DNA of 64,000 nucleotides from Apostichopus japonicus (GCF_037975245.1 NC_092565.1:14105499-14169498), one strand, 5' to 3'. Shown: positions 47,161 to 60,298, numbered from the stretch's first letter. Translations and numbers: made by a program. The notes: generated by a model from the sequence alone, not told the origin.

Positions 47161-48991
47161 GTAAGTATAAAATTTTATTCATTCACTGTTGGAAAGCTGC
47201 AACGTAGAAATAAACCTAAACATTTACTGTACGATACTTTACTACTAGTAGTACAGTACTACTAGGCCTAGTCTGTAAGTACTTGGAAGCCAACACTTGC
47301 TTATAATACTAATACTAGTCGACTACACTAAAGACCTAGGCTAACCACTCTCAGTTTTCGTAGCGTATAACCTGACGTTAACTGAAGAGTAAGACGAAGA
47401 CCATGCTGCTTGGAACTTGGTGAGATTGGAATATCTGTTTCAGTTATCATCAGAACTGTTTGGAAAGATTAAAAGTGTGTCATTAAAGGCATTGAAGACT
47501 CGCCCCAAACTGCGTGCCGCGCTCTGAAAAAGTTAACTTTCCGTTGCTTGTAAGTGAAGTTTCCTGCTTGTCGCTACAAAATGCAGACAGTAATGAAATG
47601 TGATACCTTGTTATCTTTAGCTGGACCTGAGATGTCCATCGCTGCTATGTACACTGTGTTGTGGGTATTGACCGCAGCTGTATGTACTGACTGTATACAC
47701 TAGTGTCTAATTACCGAAGGTAGCAAGCTGTGTGCGTATTCTCTGGGATAGATGGTGGTGTCTAACACTTCTGTTACACCGCATTCGAAACTAGGTCAGA
47801 TTACCGGTATTACTACGTTTAAGTTTGCGCGAGTCTTCACACCCTTTAACATCTTCTGGTAAGACAACAAGTTCACTAGATCATTAAAGTCTCAGATCTG
47901 ACCTGTGTTCATTTCAACGGCATCCATACTCTCTCAAACTAAAAAGATATAAAGCCTAGACCCTAACTGAAAACTAATAGTTGACAGTGACTTAATTATT
48001 CATAGGGTTTCCAGTTCACGATCGGGCCTTTGAAGTTTTAAATAGACTATAGTGCACCACTGCTATTTGAGACTTATCACTTTGGGTTAACAAGCTAGGG
48101 CTTCTAAATTCTGTAAACATCTTTAGACTGTAGGCCTACATGCTGCTCATGATAACTGCCTAGCCATGACTTATCAGCATTATTACTAATACTAAAGACC
48201 TACTGTACATGTGCTTTTCTCAACCCATGTTGCAATACATATTTCTTTCAAGCGTATTTAGTTTTCAACCTGGCACAAGGGCATGTAAATATAAATTAGT
48301 TTTGAGTTGTCTGGCAAAAAATGTAACCATAGGCTATCATAATCACATTTTTCAGATGATATAGTTAAGGACGTTAAGAAATTTGTTATTTTGGTGATTG
48401 TAGGTAATTACAGACATCACTTTTTTCCAACTGTATGAAATTTCTTAGTGAAGAATTATTTGAAATATTGCTGGCTAATCCTGCATGAAATTGGTTAGGT
48501 CTAGTATTAGTAGTAGGTTTAAAAAACATTTTGTCGACCAAAATAAAAAACTGCTTTAGTAAGTTTCCAAGACGGAATTGTAATGCAATATGAGTAACAC
48601 AGCACTTTGGAATTGTTTGGTATTGCATGATATTTGTCATACAACACTCTGTAATTTGTAAAATATAGTTTGCATACTGTACTGTCCAACTCTCTACAGT
48701 ACATGTTTAATAACCCTTACATGAAACGCATGTTTGAAAAGTTTGCATAACCCACTGAGTAGATGTATTGGTATTACATGTCCCATTACCATATAAAGAT
48801 TACAATATATACCATACTTTGTTCATCCATTTATTGCATCCAATTTGCAACTTTAAATTCCCATTTTTCACCACGTCATACCTAAGATAAAAAATGTTTG
48901 GTGTTGTTGAATGCCATATATTTAAATGTGTACATCGTCTCCTTCTTAGACCCAACAGTTACCATATATGCTTCTTTTTTTCTTGTTTTAC
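47161..48991 (+). other. Putative 5'UTR intron of the PPP1R3-type gene
   Basis: A donor GTAAGTAT at 47161 and an acceptor cttgttttacag at about 48991 would join a 5'UTR exon to the coding exon, as in vertebrate PPP1R3 genes, where the coding part is largely one exon. The intron carries the complete TTAA MITE 47483-47849. The exact 5' exon start is not determined. Confidence 0.4.
47483..47849 (+). mobile_element. TTAA-flanked MITE (family D), copy 3, complete
   Basis: Begins TTAA-AGGCATTGAAGACTCGCC at 47483 and ends GCGAGTCTTCACACCCT-TTAA at 47849. The ends are imperfect inverses with the target TTAA on both sides. About 367 bp, without coding sequence. It serves as the reference for the split copy at 3368 and the truncated copy at 24361. 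Confidence 0.85.
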
Positions 48992-49066
48992 AGCAGCAGA
49001 TGTTTACTTGCCATAGACCATTGCAAGTTTTGATCACATATTGAAGGCGGTGGCAAGGGTGAAGTA

Positions 49067-50119
49067 ATGCTTGATTTTGAGCTCCCCAGCGGACTGACTA
49101 GAGAGATGCCCATTGACACTCTTTTTCAGCTGGGTACTAGCCCTCCATCGTTTACCTTTCTCTATTCGTTCCAACAACTCTCAATTGAACAGACAGTTCA
49201 CGGTACAGACAGACAGTTCCGAAAGACCGCTGTGCAAAGAATCAGCAACTTGGATTCCGAGCAACCGTTGAGGTCGTGCTTGAGAATTTTGGAGAATTCC
49301 AGCAAAATGTTACCCAGATACGAAAGCAGTGAATACACAGAAGACAAGAATAGCTTTCCCATATTTGATGATTCTCGTACCATACGTATAGAGAAGATGA
49401 CCGCCTCGACGACAACAGTTACTCAGAAGCATGGCAAAAAGAAAGTTTGCTTTGCAGATACCAAGGGCTACCAATTGAGCACTATTCGGATAATGGATGG
49501 CCCTAGCGACACTCCCCCGGTATTAAATCACAACTTGTTGAAGGAGGTTATACAAAACGAGCGGGCAGAACCTAACCACCCTTTTACCTACGTCCCTGAC
49601 TTTGAGCAGCCTGCTTCGAATTACCTTGATTTCCGGGACCGACTGGAGAAAAACAATGTGTGCCTTGAAAATGTCGTCATAAGAGACAATCTCACAATCA
49701 TGGGGACAGTCAAAGTGAGGAACATTTCTTACGAGAAATCGGTGAAAATAAGGGTAAGTTTCGATGAATGGAAATCGTTCAGGGACATACCAGCGTCATA
49801 TGTGTTTGCGTCTTGTAACCTAGGGGAGGAGACGGGAGCTTGTGCGTCGTCGGACAAGTATGACACTTTTTCGTTTCGGTTTGACCTGCCCCCAAATTTG
49901 GCAGGCAGGGCAGCATATTTTTGTATCTGTTACTCGTGCAATCAAACAATATTTTGGGACAACAACAAAGAGATGAATTACAGAATTATTTCTCTTCAGG
50001 AGAAGGAGACATCTGAGCATCAAAGGATGGTTAACCATTACCAGACTCTGAGCGGAGAGTATCCTTGGACGGACGTTTCGTTCTACCACTTAGCGGACAA
50101 AGAGAGACCGTACTGGTAG
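49067..50119 (+). CDS. PPP1R3B: Protein phosphatase 1 regulatory subunit 3 (glycogen-targeting, B/C type)
   Basis: Encodes a 350 aa glycogen-targeting subunit that brings the PP1 catalytic subunit to glycogen particles so that glycogen synthase is dephosphorylated and activated. The PP1-docking RVxF motif is KVCF at residues 126-129, followed by the family's typical ADTKGYQLS. A CBM21 carbohydrate-binding domain spans about 195-308 (VCLENVVIRDN, GTVKVRNISYEKSVKIRVSF, DTFSFRFDLP) and ends with the conserved WDNNKEMNYRI (297-307). The C-terminal tail ends ERPYW, like the EKLGPYY end of vertebrate PPP1R3B. An in-frame TGA at 49031-49033 with no ATG between makes 49067 the start. It is longer than vertebrate B/C (about 285-317 aa): the N-terminus before RVxF is extended and there is an extra acidic loop at 252-262. 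B versus C/D/G orthology cannot be settled here. Confidence 0.95.
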   Translation: MLDFELPSGLTREMPIDTLFQLGTSPPSFTFLYSFQQLSIEQTVHGTDRQFRKTAVQRISNLDSEQPLRSCLRILENSSKMLPRYESSEYTEDKNSFPIFDDSRTIRIEKMTASTTTVTQKHGKKKVCFADTKGYQLSTIRIMDGPSDTPPVLNHNLLKEVIQNERAEPNHPFTYVPDFEQPASNYLDFRDRLEKNNVCLENVVIRDNLTIMGTVKVRNISYEKSVKIRVSFDEWKSFRDIPASYVFASCNLGEETGACASSDKYDTFSFRFDLPPNLAGRAAYFCICYSCNQTIFWDNNKEMNYRIISLQEKETSEHQRMVNHYQTLSGEYPWTDVSFYHLADKERPYW

Positions 50120-53100
50120 CAACCAACTTCCAGAAATGTTTTCTTTGAGAAAATCTTATACACTTGAAAAGATATATTTAGTCCTGCAGCATTGTCACAG
50201 TAATACCAATGGAATGTGTTTTGCCAAAGTGTGTGAAAAGAGACTTGGTTCAATACTTATGGCTTGCACAGAAATCACCATTACTTCTGTTGGAGATATC
50301 GCTGATAGAGCTGGCTTGAAACACTGGTCCTTGACAAGGGGTACAGTGATGCAGTGACCCATCTAGTGCTTACCATTTCACTGTATTCACCGTTCACAAA
50401 GCAGAGAGAATCCTTGTGTGTTTACTAGTGCAAGACCCTGGCGAAGACTCATTGTGGAATATTATGCTTGTGTAACAAGTAAATACAGTACATCTGGTAC
50501 ATCTCATGGAAAATTGCGATGAATTTTCATTGCATTTTGTGGGAGCAGCCAAGATGAGTTGTGATGTTGAAATCGTCTCTTCATTTAAATGGTTACATTG
50601 GTTGTACTGTACATTCACTGAATGTGTTCACTGTTAATTCAAAGTTTCAAACCTGGCAGACTGCCTTTAGGGAAGATCTGGCATCCATCACATTGTCAGT
50701 CTCTTCGGCTTTTATATTTTAGAAATATTAACCTACAATGGCTTTCCTAATTTTTAATTAGTTTACTCCAAGACAGCTGTTTCAGTGTTTTTGTCACTTA
50801 AAGTATGTACAAGCAATATGATCCTAAGCTTACATGAAGAAGAGCACTTGCTGCTCGTCCAAAGAACTCACAATCAGGCTCTCAAACTATGTAGCCAGAA
50901 GTGATTGTCACTTTATCATAATTTGTTAAATTTGATGTTATAGTTTTAACAAGGGCTGGTGGTTTCTGTTTTAGTCCGAGCCAACATCCACTAAAACTTG
51001 ATTATGGTGATTTAAATTACAGTTTGAGGCTACCAACACCTGTGTGCAATTTATTAAAAACTTTATCATGTTTGGTGACATCAGATGGACGTGATTAAAT
51101 TGGAGATATCACTGAAAGCTTGCTTAAACTCCCATTGACAGAATGCTATATATTAATAATATATTTGTAAGAATTTGAGACAAACCCTGGCAAATACTGA
51201 AGCTTTACCTGCAGCACAGCCTTAGAGAAACAGAACAGTTGTAGTAATAGATGCTTACTGTGTGTAGTATTAATAATTGTGTCAAATTCATTTACCAAAT
51301 ATGAACAATTAGCACCTTTCTATATGCGACTGAATTTGTGAAATCAATATTTTCTCTGCTTTTCCAAGAGCATTATTTTTTGTATTTACTTCAACACACT
51401 TGGCTACTATGCATTGATTATTTCTTACAAACAATTCTATATTGTGTTGTATTAATAATAATACTAACTAATGTTTGTTATTTTAACAGTGAGTGAAAAT
51501 ATGAAAACTTTTAGTGCATCTACTTTTATTGAGATCGAACAATGACAAATCGACTGGAATTTCAAGGATCTCTCTTTAATCACTTACTCTCTTTGGAAAG
51601 TTCTTTTAAACGTATCAACTGCAAAGGAACATGTCTTGAAAGTGGCAAGTAGGAATGGAGTAAAACTATTAAACCAAACTGTTCAGATAACTCTTCTTTA
51701 ACATGACAAATGAAACCTACCTTCTTAAGGGAGGTCAAATCTTCATGATAGCATTTGGTCAGTTGAGTTGGCTAAAGTTGAAGAGAGGTCACTACTTACT
51801 TCTATACTATTTTAAGCAGTATTTCTAAGCTACTACAGAACAGTCGTGCTTTCCATTGCTGGGCGATCAAACAATTAATCTTGTGTTATTCTTGTGACAA
51901 GGTATTATTATTAAGGTTACAAAGCCACCTGGTAGGGATTATCTACTGTACCTGCAGATAGGTTTATATGATAGTAGCAATTAAGGAGTACATTAACATT
52001 CACTACAAAGGTCAACATTTCATCAATCAATGATGGTATTTGTGTTATGTAACATGTTGAGACTAAGTTGACTTACTATGTAACATTCATGTTATGATCT
52101 TTACAAATGATGTGACTGCCAAAGGTGAAATAATCTGTTCTAGATAAGATCTAATATGTTACTGTAGGTATGAATGGTGATCTACATATATTTGTTACAA
52201 ACTACTTAAAGTGTAGTGTTACCTGTTTTTGTGGAGTGAGTGTGTAAGTATGTCTTTATCACCGTCAAGTTTGTAATCATAGGGGGTGTACCCTACAGTA
52301 GGATCAGGAATGACGCAAATACCAATATTTGCTTAGTGATAAAATATTTGAAATCTAACTCGACTTACAGTAACCTGCTGCAGTTGAAAAGGTTGATTCA
52401 AACACCATGAAACAGGTAATCTGATTTCCAGAGTTGTTTGCTATTGTAAATATTTAAATGCCATGAATTTTTTTACAGCTCATTTTTTTGTGATAGACTT
52501 GGTATTTGTTCTTGCCATAGTTCCACTCCAGTGACAAAGGGATATTGTTCAATTCCTGGGAAGCCTATCAAAGGATGTATTAGGCAAGATTTCTGTGTAG
52601 AACAGCAGGAAGTTGAAGATTCTATGCCACTGATTGGTACTGTAGGTCACTGTAACACAGTTGACGAGTGCTGTGTTAGTGTGTATGGTGTTGCTTAAAA
52701 TATTAAAAACACTAATCCTGTTTCTAAGAAATAATATCAGAAATGCTGACCGTGATAATGAGGTGATGATCATGATGCTCAGATTGCTAAAATAACACAC
52801 TAGTATATCATATGTTATTCATTATCAACCTCAATTTCAAATAATTAAAGTTTTTATCTGAGTATGGACGCCAATGAAGTATGTCACCAAATGAGTAATT
52901 GAGAGATCCAGCCTTCAGGATTAACTAGAAAAAAATATAGAACATAGTTTACATACTAGAGAGAAATGGACACAATCATCTTAAGGTATATATGTGGTCA
53001 GAGTTTTCTGTAGTAAAGGAACTGCAGGGCCAGAGATATTGGCTGTTTTAGGAAACAACATTTTTAGCCCTTTTTTTTATTGCTTGATAAGTAAGGTACA

Positions 53101-56045
53101 AAGGTTAATGAGGAATGACAGGGCTTGCAAGCATGTATGATTTCTAAACAAGTATGGATTTTGTATTAGTCAGCCAAGCAGACTGCAGTGCAGACTCACC
53201 AACTGAATATGTAGTATGTTACTGAAAGACAGATAGAGATGTACAGTGTTCTTTAGCTACAGTGTATTTCAGCTTTTAATTGGTGCTAATTGTAACTTCA
53301 TAAAGATGATGAGAATGACTTTATTGAAAGTTCTGCTTTTAGTGTTTTATACTGGACATTTAGGGAGGTACCAGTGTCTTGGCTGCATTGCCTTGTGTGT
53401 AGTTAGATGATGATGATGATGGTCAATTTGAATTATGCAGGTAGGACAAACAAAAAGATGGGAGTTCTATGGTATTGGTAGAAAATTGCTCTAAAAATTG
53501 ACTACCTTGGAGTTTAAGCATTCTGTGTGGTCTTGTTGCAGTCGTCACAAATGATTTCGTTTTGGGGAGCAATCTTTGCTTGAAACAAGAAGTACAAGTC
53601 CAGAGTTTAAAAATAAAATGGGGCGGGGGAGGGGTGTTGGTGTAACTTCAGTGCTGAAGCAGTGGTGGAAGGATTTTACTCTTTTCAAATTTCTCTAGAA
53701 AATAAGGTTGTGGGTAAATAACTGTGTCATATGTAAATGGTACTGTATAGGAGAGAATATCACCCACAGATATCCTACAAGATCTACAGATTGGTTTTTG
53801 GAAAGTTTCAGCCAAAGGAATGCACTTGTAACTAAGTGTTTAAATGTAAGTGTTGAAAAAAATGGTGTATTTCTGCACTTCCGTTAAAATTGCTCTAAAC
53901 GTTGCAGAACACTGCAATGCATACTAACAGTCTCCAGTAAATACTAGTACAGTAAGTCCCGTTTTGGAACCTTTTGGGAATTTCTGTTGCAGGATAGCCA
54001 ACTCACACAAACAATCAAGTTTGTACCAATGTCATTTAAATATTAAATATATGGCATACCATGTATCACCTACAACTGTTATGTACTTAAACACTACAGT
54101 GGGGTAAATGTGTATTAGAGATAACTGAAGGAGTTGGCATTGGTATGCTGTGTACATTACTCTTCACAGTATGTTGTAGATTACTGCAGTTCATTGGTTT
54201 TCAACTTCCTCATGTGTTACATTTTCATATGAACCTATTCGAGACAGTGACTCAATGCAGTCGTGTGAAATACTGGTGAGGTCAACGTTGAACTTATTTA
54301 TGAACTTATGCTTTATATCCATTAACCAAACAAATCTAAATCAGTTGCACATTTAGAGATGTAACCTTTGGAATGCTTCTCAATAATTGGAATTCTGTGC
54401 TAATATTTGAATTCTAACAGTTGGATTTAGATGGATAAGAAGAGGTATGCCCTGTCCATCCTCTTAATACCCACCCGTGTACTCTCTTACCCCCTGTGCT
54501 GAAATGCCCTGTGGAATGCAACAATATTATCGGTGACCGTTTTGTGAACTTGAAAGATCACTAGAGTAAAGTGATTCTACCAGCTGACGAAATGTTTGTC
54601 AACCCTCGACAGACTGACATATTCATGTCGGTTAAGCCTATATTGATTGGATCTTGTAGATCTATTTGTAGTTACTGACTCTTTGAGCATTCTGACAATT
54701 ACACAACTAGCTTCTCACGTCAATATTTGGACCAAGTTTGTACTCTCCAAAGCTATAGAACAGAGGCATTAATAAGATGTTACATATAGTTGTACGTTGT
54801 ATGTGAGATTCCATACTGTCTGTTGTATGTGAGATTACTTACTGACTAGCTGACCTGACTGCCGCCCAGTTTGGCCGTAGTAACATTTCCATTGCTGCTT
54901 GCTGTATATCATGCTACTGTAAGTCATGTTAATAATGTCTGTGTTATTTGTACCAAAAAATATCTTGCATATATATTTATATATATACACATAACTCGTA
55001 AATGAATTTTGTTCTGCAATGAATGATTAAACATATTTTACCAAGTGGTTGATTGTGGCGGCTGCTGTAAAATGCCACAAGTCTCGTGTTATGTAGCTAT
55101 CTATGATAGAGTTAGTCGTTATTTACATAACTGCTTTGTTCACTGTAACAGGAACAAATACTGTAGGCTGCGGAAGCTGTATGGGGGTTCAAATCAGCCC
55201 TTTAAAGAAAGGTAGTTGATGTTATCAGTATTTTGTGATATTATTAAGTGCAACACGCTCTAATGGGGGTGGTATTTTTATAATTGTTTCATAAGCTATT
55301 GAACTTACTGCAGGGATTCTGTTAGGAATGTCGACAAGAGTAGTTAAGAAAGCTACAGAGAAGGTACATGGATACAGAACGTTGTTATGAAAAGCTGAAA
55401 CTTAAAGGTGTATTGTGTCTTTCATAGGAAACTATTGTTAAGTTGAGATTGATTAGATGTATGGCCCTTTCCTCTTCTTCTTGTGAGGCCGAATATTATG
55501 AAGAAAACAGTAATTAAACGCTTGCCATAATGATGGATTGGTAGCGGACAAGTTAAAGGAGTCTTGTAGAAAGTTCTTGTTATAAAAACGAAACAAAAGA
55601 AGCTGTTATTTTCTATTTGTAAACCATTTCACGTGAGGGAATTTTTAAAATCGCTTCGATAGTGACATTTCACTCTTTCCAGTTGGTTTTAGTTTCAACT
55701 CAAATTGTTAGCATTGTCTCGTTTGGATGGATGTGGTGATTGTACAAGCCGGCAAGTACACTAACTGACACTACCATCATCTTGTAATTGTAAAACTTGT
55801 TTCTTTTCGATGGTCCCAAATTATGGACGTCTTTTATTATTTGTTCTATGTTGTATTCAGACTGTTGCTTGACCTAGCCGTTTAAATCATGTCACTGCTG
55901 TTCCCACCCACGCGCAGCAAAAAGGGGGGAAAACCCCAAAAAAATAACACGAACCGTTTGAGCCACTGAAAATGACGTGACTTCACTCACAAGGAATGTA
56001 AATGACTATTTAAGGAATTTGTTTTAGCATGATTCTGAAATAAAG
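50120..56045 (+). other. PPP1R3-type gene 3' flank, likely long 3'UTR
   Basis: Nearly 6 kb without any transposon of the kinds seen elsewhere and without coding frames, which suggests a constrained or transcribed region. AATAAA signals occur at 53612-53617 and 56039-56044, among others. Which one is used cannot be decided from sequence. Confidence 0.35.
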
Positions 56046-56426
56046 TTGTTAACAAGAGAATGAAAGGTTCAATTGATTGATGTGCTTATAAATGCGCCGT
56101 CGGGCAGATAATTTTTTTGTTTGTTTCTTTTTAACTATATTGTTATGCCCTGTGTGACAAAGAGAATGAAGGAGACGGCAAGCAGATTTTTTTTTTTTGC
56201 AAATGAAATTAAATCTTCGAAAACATCAAGTAATTACATTGAAATGTGGTTCTAGATATTCAAAAGCTATAATGTGAAATACAATTGTGATGATTATTTA
56301 GTAAAAGAGTTATATTAATTAAAGAAGATAGATTTTAAAGTGATATTTCCGTGTTGTGTTGTCATTTTACTTGTATGTCAAACTTATTATTAAATACTAC
56401 CCTTGTCCACCATTGAACGATGTTGT

Positions 56427-56783
56427 CAGGGGCGGATCCAGGGGGGGGGGCCCGGGCCCCCCTTTTTGAAAATCCTGATTTTTTTTTTTTTTTTTTTTTT
56501 TACCGCGCTCGAGGGAAAGTGCCCCATGCGTGATCAGTGGCGTAGCTACGGGGGGCCTGAAAATTGCAGACATGAGATCCATATTTTCAGGCTAGGTACA
56601 TGCTGCTTAGAATACTCGGGAAGTGCCGTTTCCGGCCATCTGGGGGGTTTGTAAAGCCAAAAATTTTCTTGTACGCTCCGCGCCAACCAATGATGGCGCT
56701 CCGCTTAGATATTCTTACGTTCAGGCGCGGCTGGACCAGTCAGACCCCCCCCCCCCCTGTCACAAATCCTGCATCCGCCCCTG
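56427..56783 (+). mobile_element. hAT-like end pair CAGGGGCGGATCC, overlapping the next element
   Basis: CAGGGGCGGATCCAGG at 56427 and GCATCCGCCCCTG ending at 56783 are inverse ends. The flanks (gatgttgt and atatgtca) do not match, so they may not be true partners. The right end lies inside the following element, so the two are interleaved, not simply nested. A T24-type run sits at about 56478-56501. Confidence 0.45.
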
Positions 56784-57873
56784 ATATGTCATTGAATATT
56801 CCACAAAACAACTTTTTATGTCCACGAAACTGTCGAAACATGATTTTCACTACTGGTAGAGATATAAAATATTGGGAATTCTGAATTTCCTGCAAACATG
56901 CGGCTGTGCCTGTTCAATACTCACTACTGTATCGCCTTAAAAAATGATGAGTGGAAATAGTTTCTCCAGGACCGTATCGTATCGTGGGTATCGAGTGCGT
57001 CTGATATACGAACGTACGTAGTACGTACGTACGTACGTCTATGATGATATGCACTGTACTGTACTGATAAAAACATAGGTGAATTTCACTCCATGGGAGT
57101 GATCACTGAGCACATTCCGGTATAAGAGTAAATTTCCACTCCATTTGAGTAAATCTTAACTCCTAATAGAGTCATATTCACTCATATTAGGAGTGAGGGT
57201 TAACTCCAATAGAGTTAAATTTTACTCTTAATTTGAAGTGCGCCGAGTGATCACTCCAATGGAATGAAATCCACTCATTTGTTTTTAGAGTGTTGCTAGA
57301 TATATGAAGAAGAAATTTACATACCAATACATGTTATCGGTCATCGATTGGCACAAAAAGCCAGATTCTGATGACAGCTGCCTCAAGAAACCCAATAAAT
57401 GGCCTAATAAGCACCGAGCCATCAATGTGGACCATTACCGAAACATCGATGCGTGTTAGTCTTCCACCCCATTCCTCTAATGCTATTTAAGTCCACATGT
57501 GGGCATATCCTGCAAATCTACCGGTAGCCCACAGGGGTTTGAGTTGGGAGAAAGGCCTTGACAGCTTGAAACGACAAATGATGCCAACTTCCCTCAAGTT
57601 AAAAGTCTGGCTGAGTTGGCAAGGCCAGTCAGCATGAAAGAGAAAAAACTTTTTTTGCATTTCTGTCACCAAAGTTGCACATCTTTTTGGTTGCTATTTT
57701 GCCTCACAGGTGCCATCTCCTGCGATCTGGGGGGTGCTGAAATCTCAAATTTTCTCTGTACGCTCCGCGCCAACCAAGGTGGCGCTCCGCTTAGATAGTA
57801 AACTCCGCCCCCCCCCCACAAGAAAGAACAGCCCCCCATGGCCCCCACTCAAAAAATCCTAGCTACGCCACTG
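56535..57873 (+). mobile_element. 1.34 kb hAT-like element, TSD TGCGTGA(T/A)
   Basis: The ends are CAGTGGCGTAGCTACG and TAGCTACGCCACTG. The flanks TGCGTGAT (56527-56534) and TGCGTGAA (57874-57881) match at 7 of 8 bases. It contains the GCGGAGCG module twice in reverse orientation (56662-56711 and 57750-57799), an ACGT microsatellite (about 57009-57038) and the foldback MITE at 57065-57290. No transposase is seen. Confidence 0.78.
57065..57290. mobile_element. About 225 bp foldback MITE with GAGTAA/ACTC repeats
   Basis: The left arm aaaaacataggtgaatttca, then ctccatgggagtgatcact, is the imperfect inverse of the right arm agtgatcactccaatggaat, then gaaatccactcatttgtttt. The centre is a further palindrome around tcctaatagagt/actcatattagga. 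The right edge gtttttagagtg resembles the end of a common invertebrate MITE type. No clear target duplication. It is nested in the 1.34 kb element. Confidence 0.7.
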
Positions 57874-58154
57874 TGCGTGAAATTTTTTGTAAAATAAATT
57901 TGCAAAAAGAGTACACCATCATTCTGATAAAGTGAAGGTGAGAGGGGCACTCTGACTGCATCAATAGTCTCCATCTGGAAGGGGGCATCCAAGATGAAAT
58001 GGCCTGGAGTAGCCTGGTAAAAAGTAATTTGCATCACCACCTACTCCCCAAAGACGTAAATCCCAGCTCATTGCTCGAAATTGCCAAATTAATATATGCC
58101 CGGCAAACCATGAATACATGATTTATTGGAAATAAATTTTACTCCAAACTTTCA

Positions 58155-58312
58155 CGAAAAGTAGCACCAGATTGCACCGAGGACCTCCATATTTTGTGAA
58201 ATTTTCCCAAAGGGGAGGGGGGCACCCACTCCCCTTAGACCCCTCCCCCAGGACGACGATTAGGCATTTCCCATCTGGGCCCCCCCTTCGGCGAAATCCT
58301 GGATCCGCCACT
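58155..58312 (+). mobile_element. Right-half fragment of a hAT-like element
   Basis: Shares aggtggcacc-type and ccaaaggggaggggggcac, ccccttagacccctccccca with family B, and ends GGATCCGCCACTG at 58312. No left end was found. Confidence 0.6.
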
Positions 58313-60266
58313 GGTTGTTGACATGACTTGCAAACAAATTGTATATTACTGTAAGTCAATAAAACCTATACAAGGTGTATATAATTTAAGGAATGTGTGT
58401 CGTTGGTCGGGGGGGGGGGGGGTAGGTTCCAATGTACCACCTCGCTATTTCAGTGACATTGATTTAGTGTCGTATTGATCAGCATTGACTAGAGCTGTTT
58501 GGTATCGATGGCATGTCACTAATCCCAACAGGTGGCAAAACCAATATAATACATGTGTTATAGCAAATAAACAAACAGTTCGACCATTCCATGAGGAGAA
58601 GTCAACGTCACTTTTTACCACAAATAGTAATCTCTCATTGCTATGATTGTTTGTGGTGTGATGGAACTTTTTTTCGCGAATGTTCACGTATAGCGACCCT
58701 TTATATATGTATAGAAGTATACTGATATTTGGATTCTACTTGGCCCTCTGCGATTTTTGTTTGGAGGGTGGGGGCGTAAGGGGGTGCAAAAAATGAATTT
58801 ATAACACTAGCAATACATACATTCAAAAAGATGACGTGGAAGGAGAGAAGCTTCCTGTTTGAGTAGTAGACTATATATAGCAACAAAATATTCCCTGCAC
58901 TAACTCGATGGTACCGTATAGGATTTTATTTGTATGAGTGTGTGTTTTTTAGTCTTTATACCTTGAATTCACAGCAAATTCCTCTCAGTTTAAGGGATAA
59001 TACCGTGGATAGTTCCTGGTTGGTTGAAAGAACTAAGGGCGAGTAATCCGAACAGCAGCTTTTGAAACTAAACTAACCGCGTCAGCTTCCTGTTAATTCA
59101 GGCAATAAACTGCAAAGCCCGTTTCAAGGGGTATACTGGCTCACAATGGAATGAAAATATAAAGAAAGAACAAATAACAGAACATGACATAAGTATAGGA
59201 CGTTAAATATCGGTTCCGTAAATCAGTGCTGTACTTATATAATGTATGTGTGTATGTCGTATGTATATGTAGCCTTTGTGATTGTGTGAGTACAGGATGG
59301 TTGAATTTTATTGAATATAATTGTTAGATCGATTTACCCGCAGTGAGTTCAAGAAAGCTATAGACATTTCAATTTATATTCTTTCATTTATTTTCCCTCT
59401 TACATGGGAGACCCTAGGACCACACCCCTCCTTTATAAAATCCTTCACGTAGGGTCACATGATTTAGAATTGACCCCTTCATGATCTTTGAAGTCCTGTC
59501 AGCGTGTGGTGTGCAATTTTATACAGCTGATACACTTTTGCACTTCCAAAGGTCCCATTCCCCGCCACCTAAAATACTAAAATGTTTGCCTGCCCATCGC
59601 TTCCCCACTCTCCAACCCACCGGTCCCTATTCTGAAAAGTCTGGAGCGGCCACCGGCTATAAGGAAGCATCAGACGACATTTGTACCGTAACATTAATGT
59701 TCACCAGCATCTTGATTAAAAAAGGACCACCTTGATTACTATATCCAAAATGTTCGATTTTGTTCACCAATATTGAACAGCTCGGAAATGATGCGGGCCT
59801 GGAAAGGAACTGTATACAATTCCCATGATCGTCCTTGATTCTGTTATGATAACTGATGTCAAAGGTCATATTTAACCCTAAACGAGACTGTGTTCTGTAC
59901 ACGTTCCATCAAACGGTGATGGGTTTATATTATTATAATAGTCAGAGGTCATATCTAATCATGCAGAAAGAGATACGATACAGCACACTACGATCAACGT
60001 GATATCAGTTAACGTTGCATCACACGTGGTTTAGCTCAGTTGGCAAGTTCAAGGTAAATACAACTATTCATATACGTAATAACTAATTGACCGTCGAGCA
60101 TGCGCAAACGAGGGCTGATGTGTAGACAGTGTGGTGTTGTTAAATCAAATATGTGTGTGTGCGTGTATCGTGGGTGATGCAAGTATCCGGCAAGTCGGGA
60201 GGGGGTGCTGATATTTGATACTTCCAATGCATAAAGTTTCTTGTACTGGATTTTCTTTATCATATA

Positions 60267-60298
<32 letters not shown>

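Noticed and set aside
60032-60043. tRNA A-box-like TAGCTCAGTTGG
   Set aside because: No B box, acceptor stem or cloverleaf follows. At most it is a fragment of a tRNA-derived repeat.
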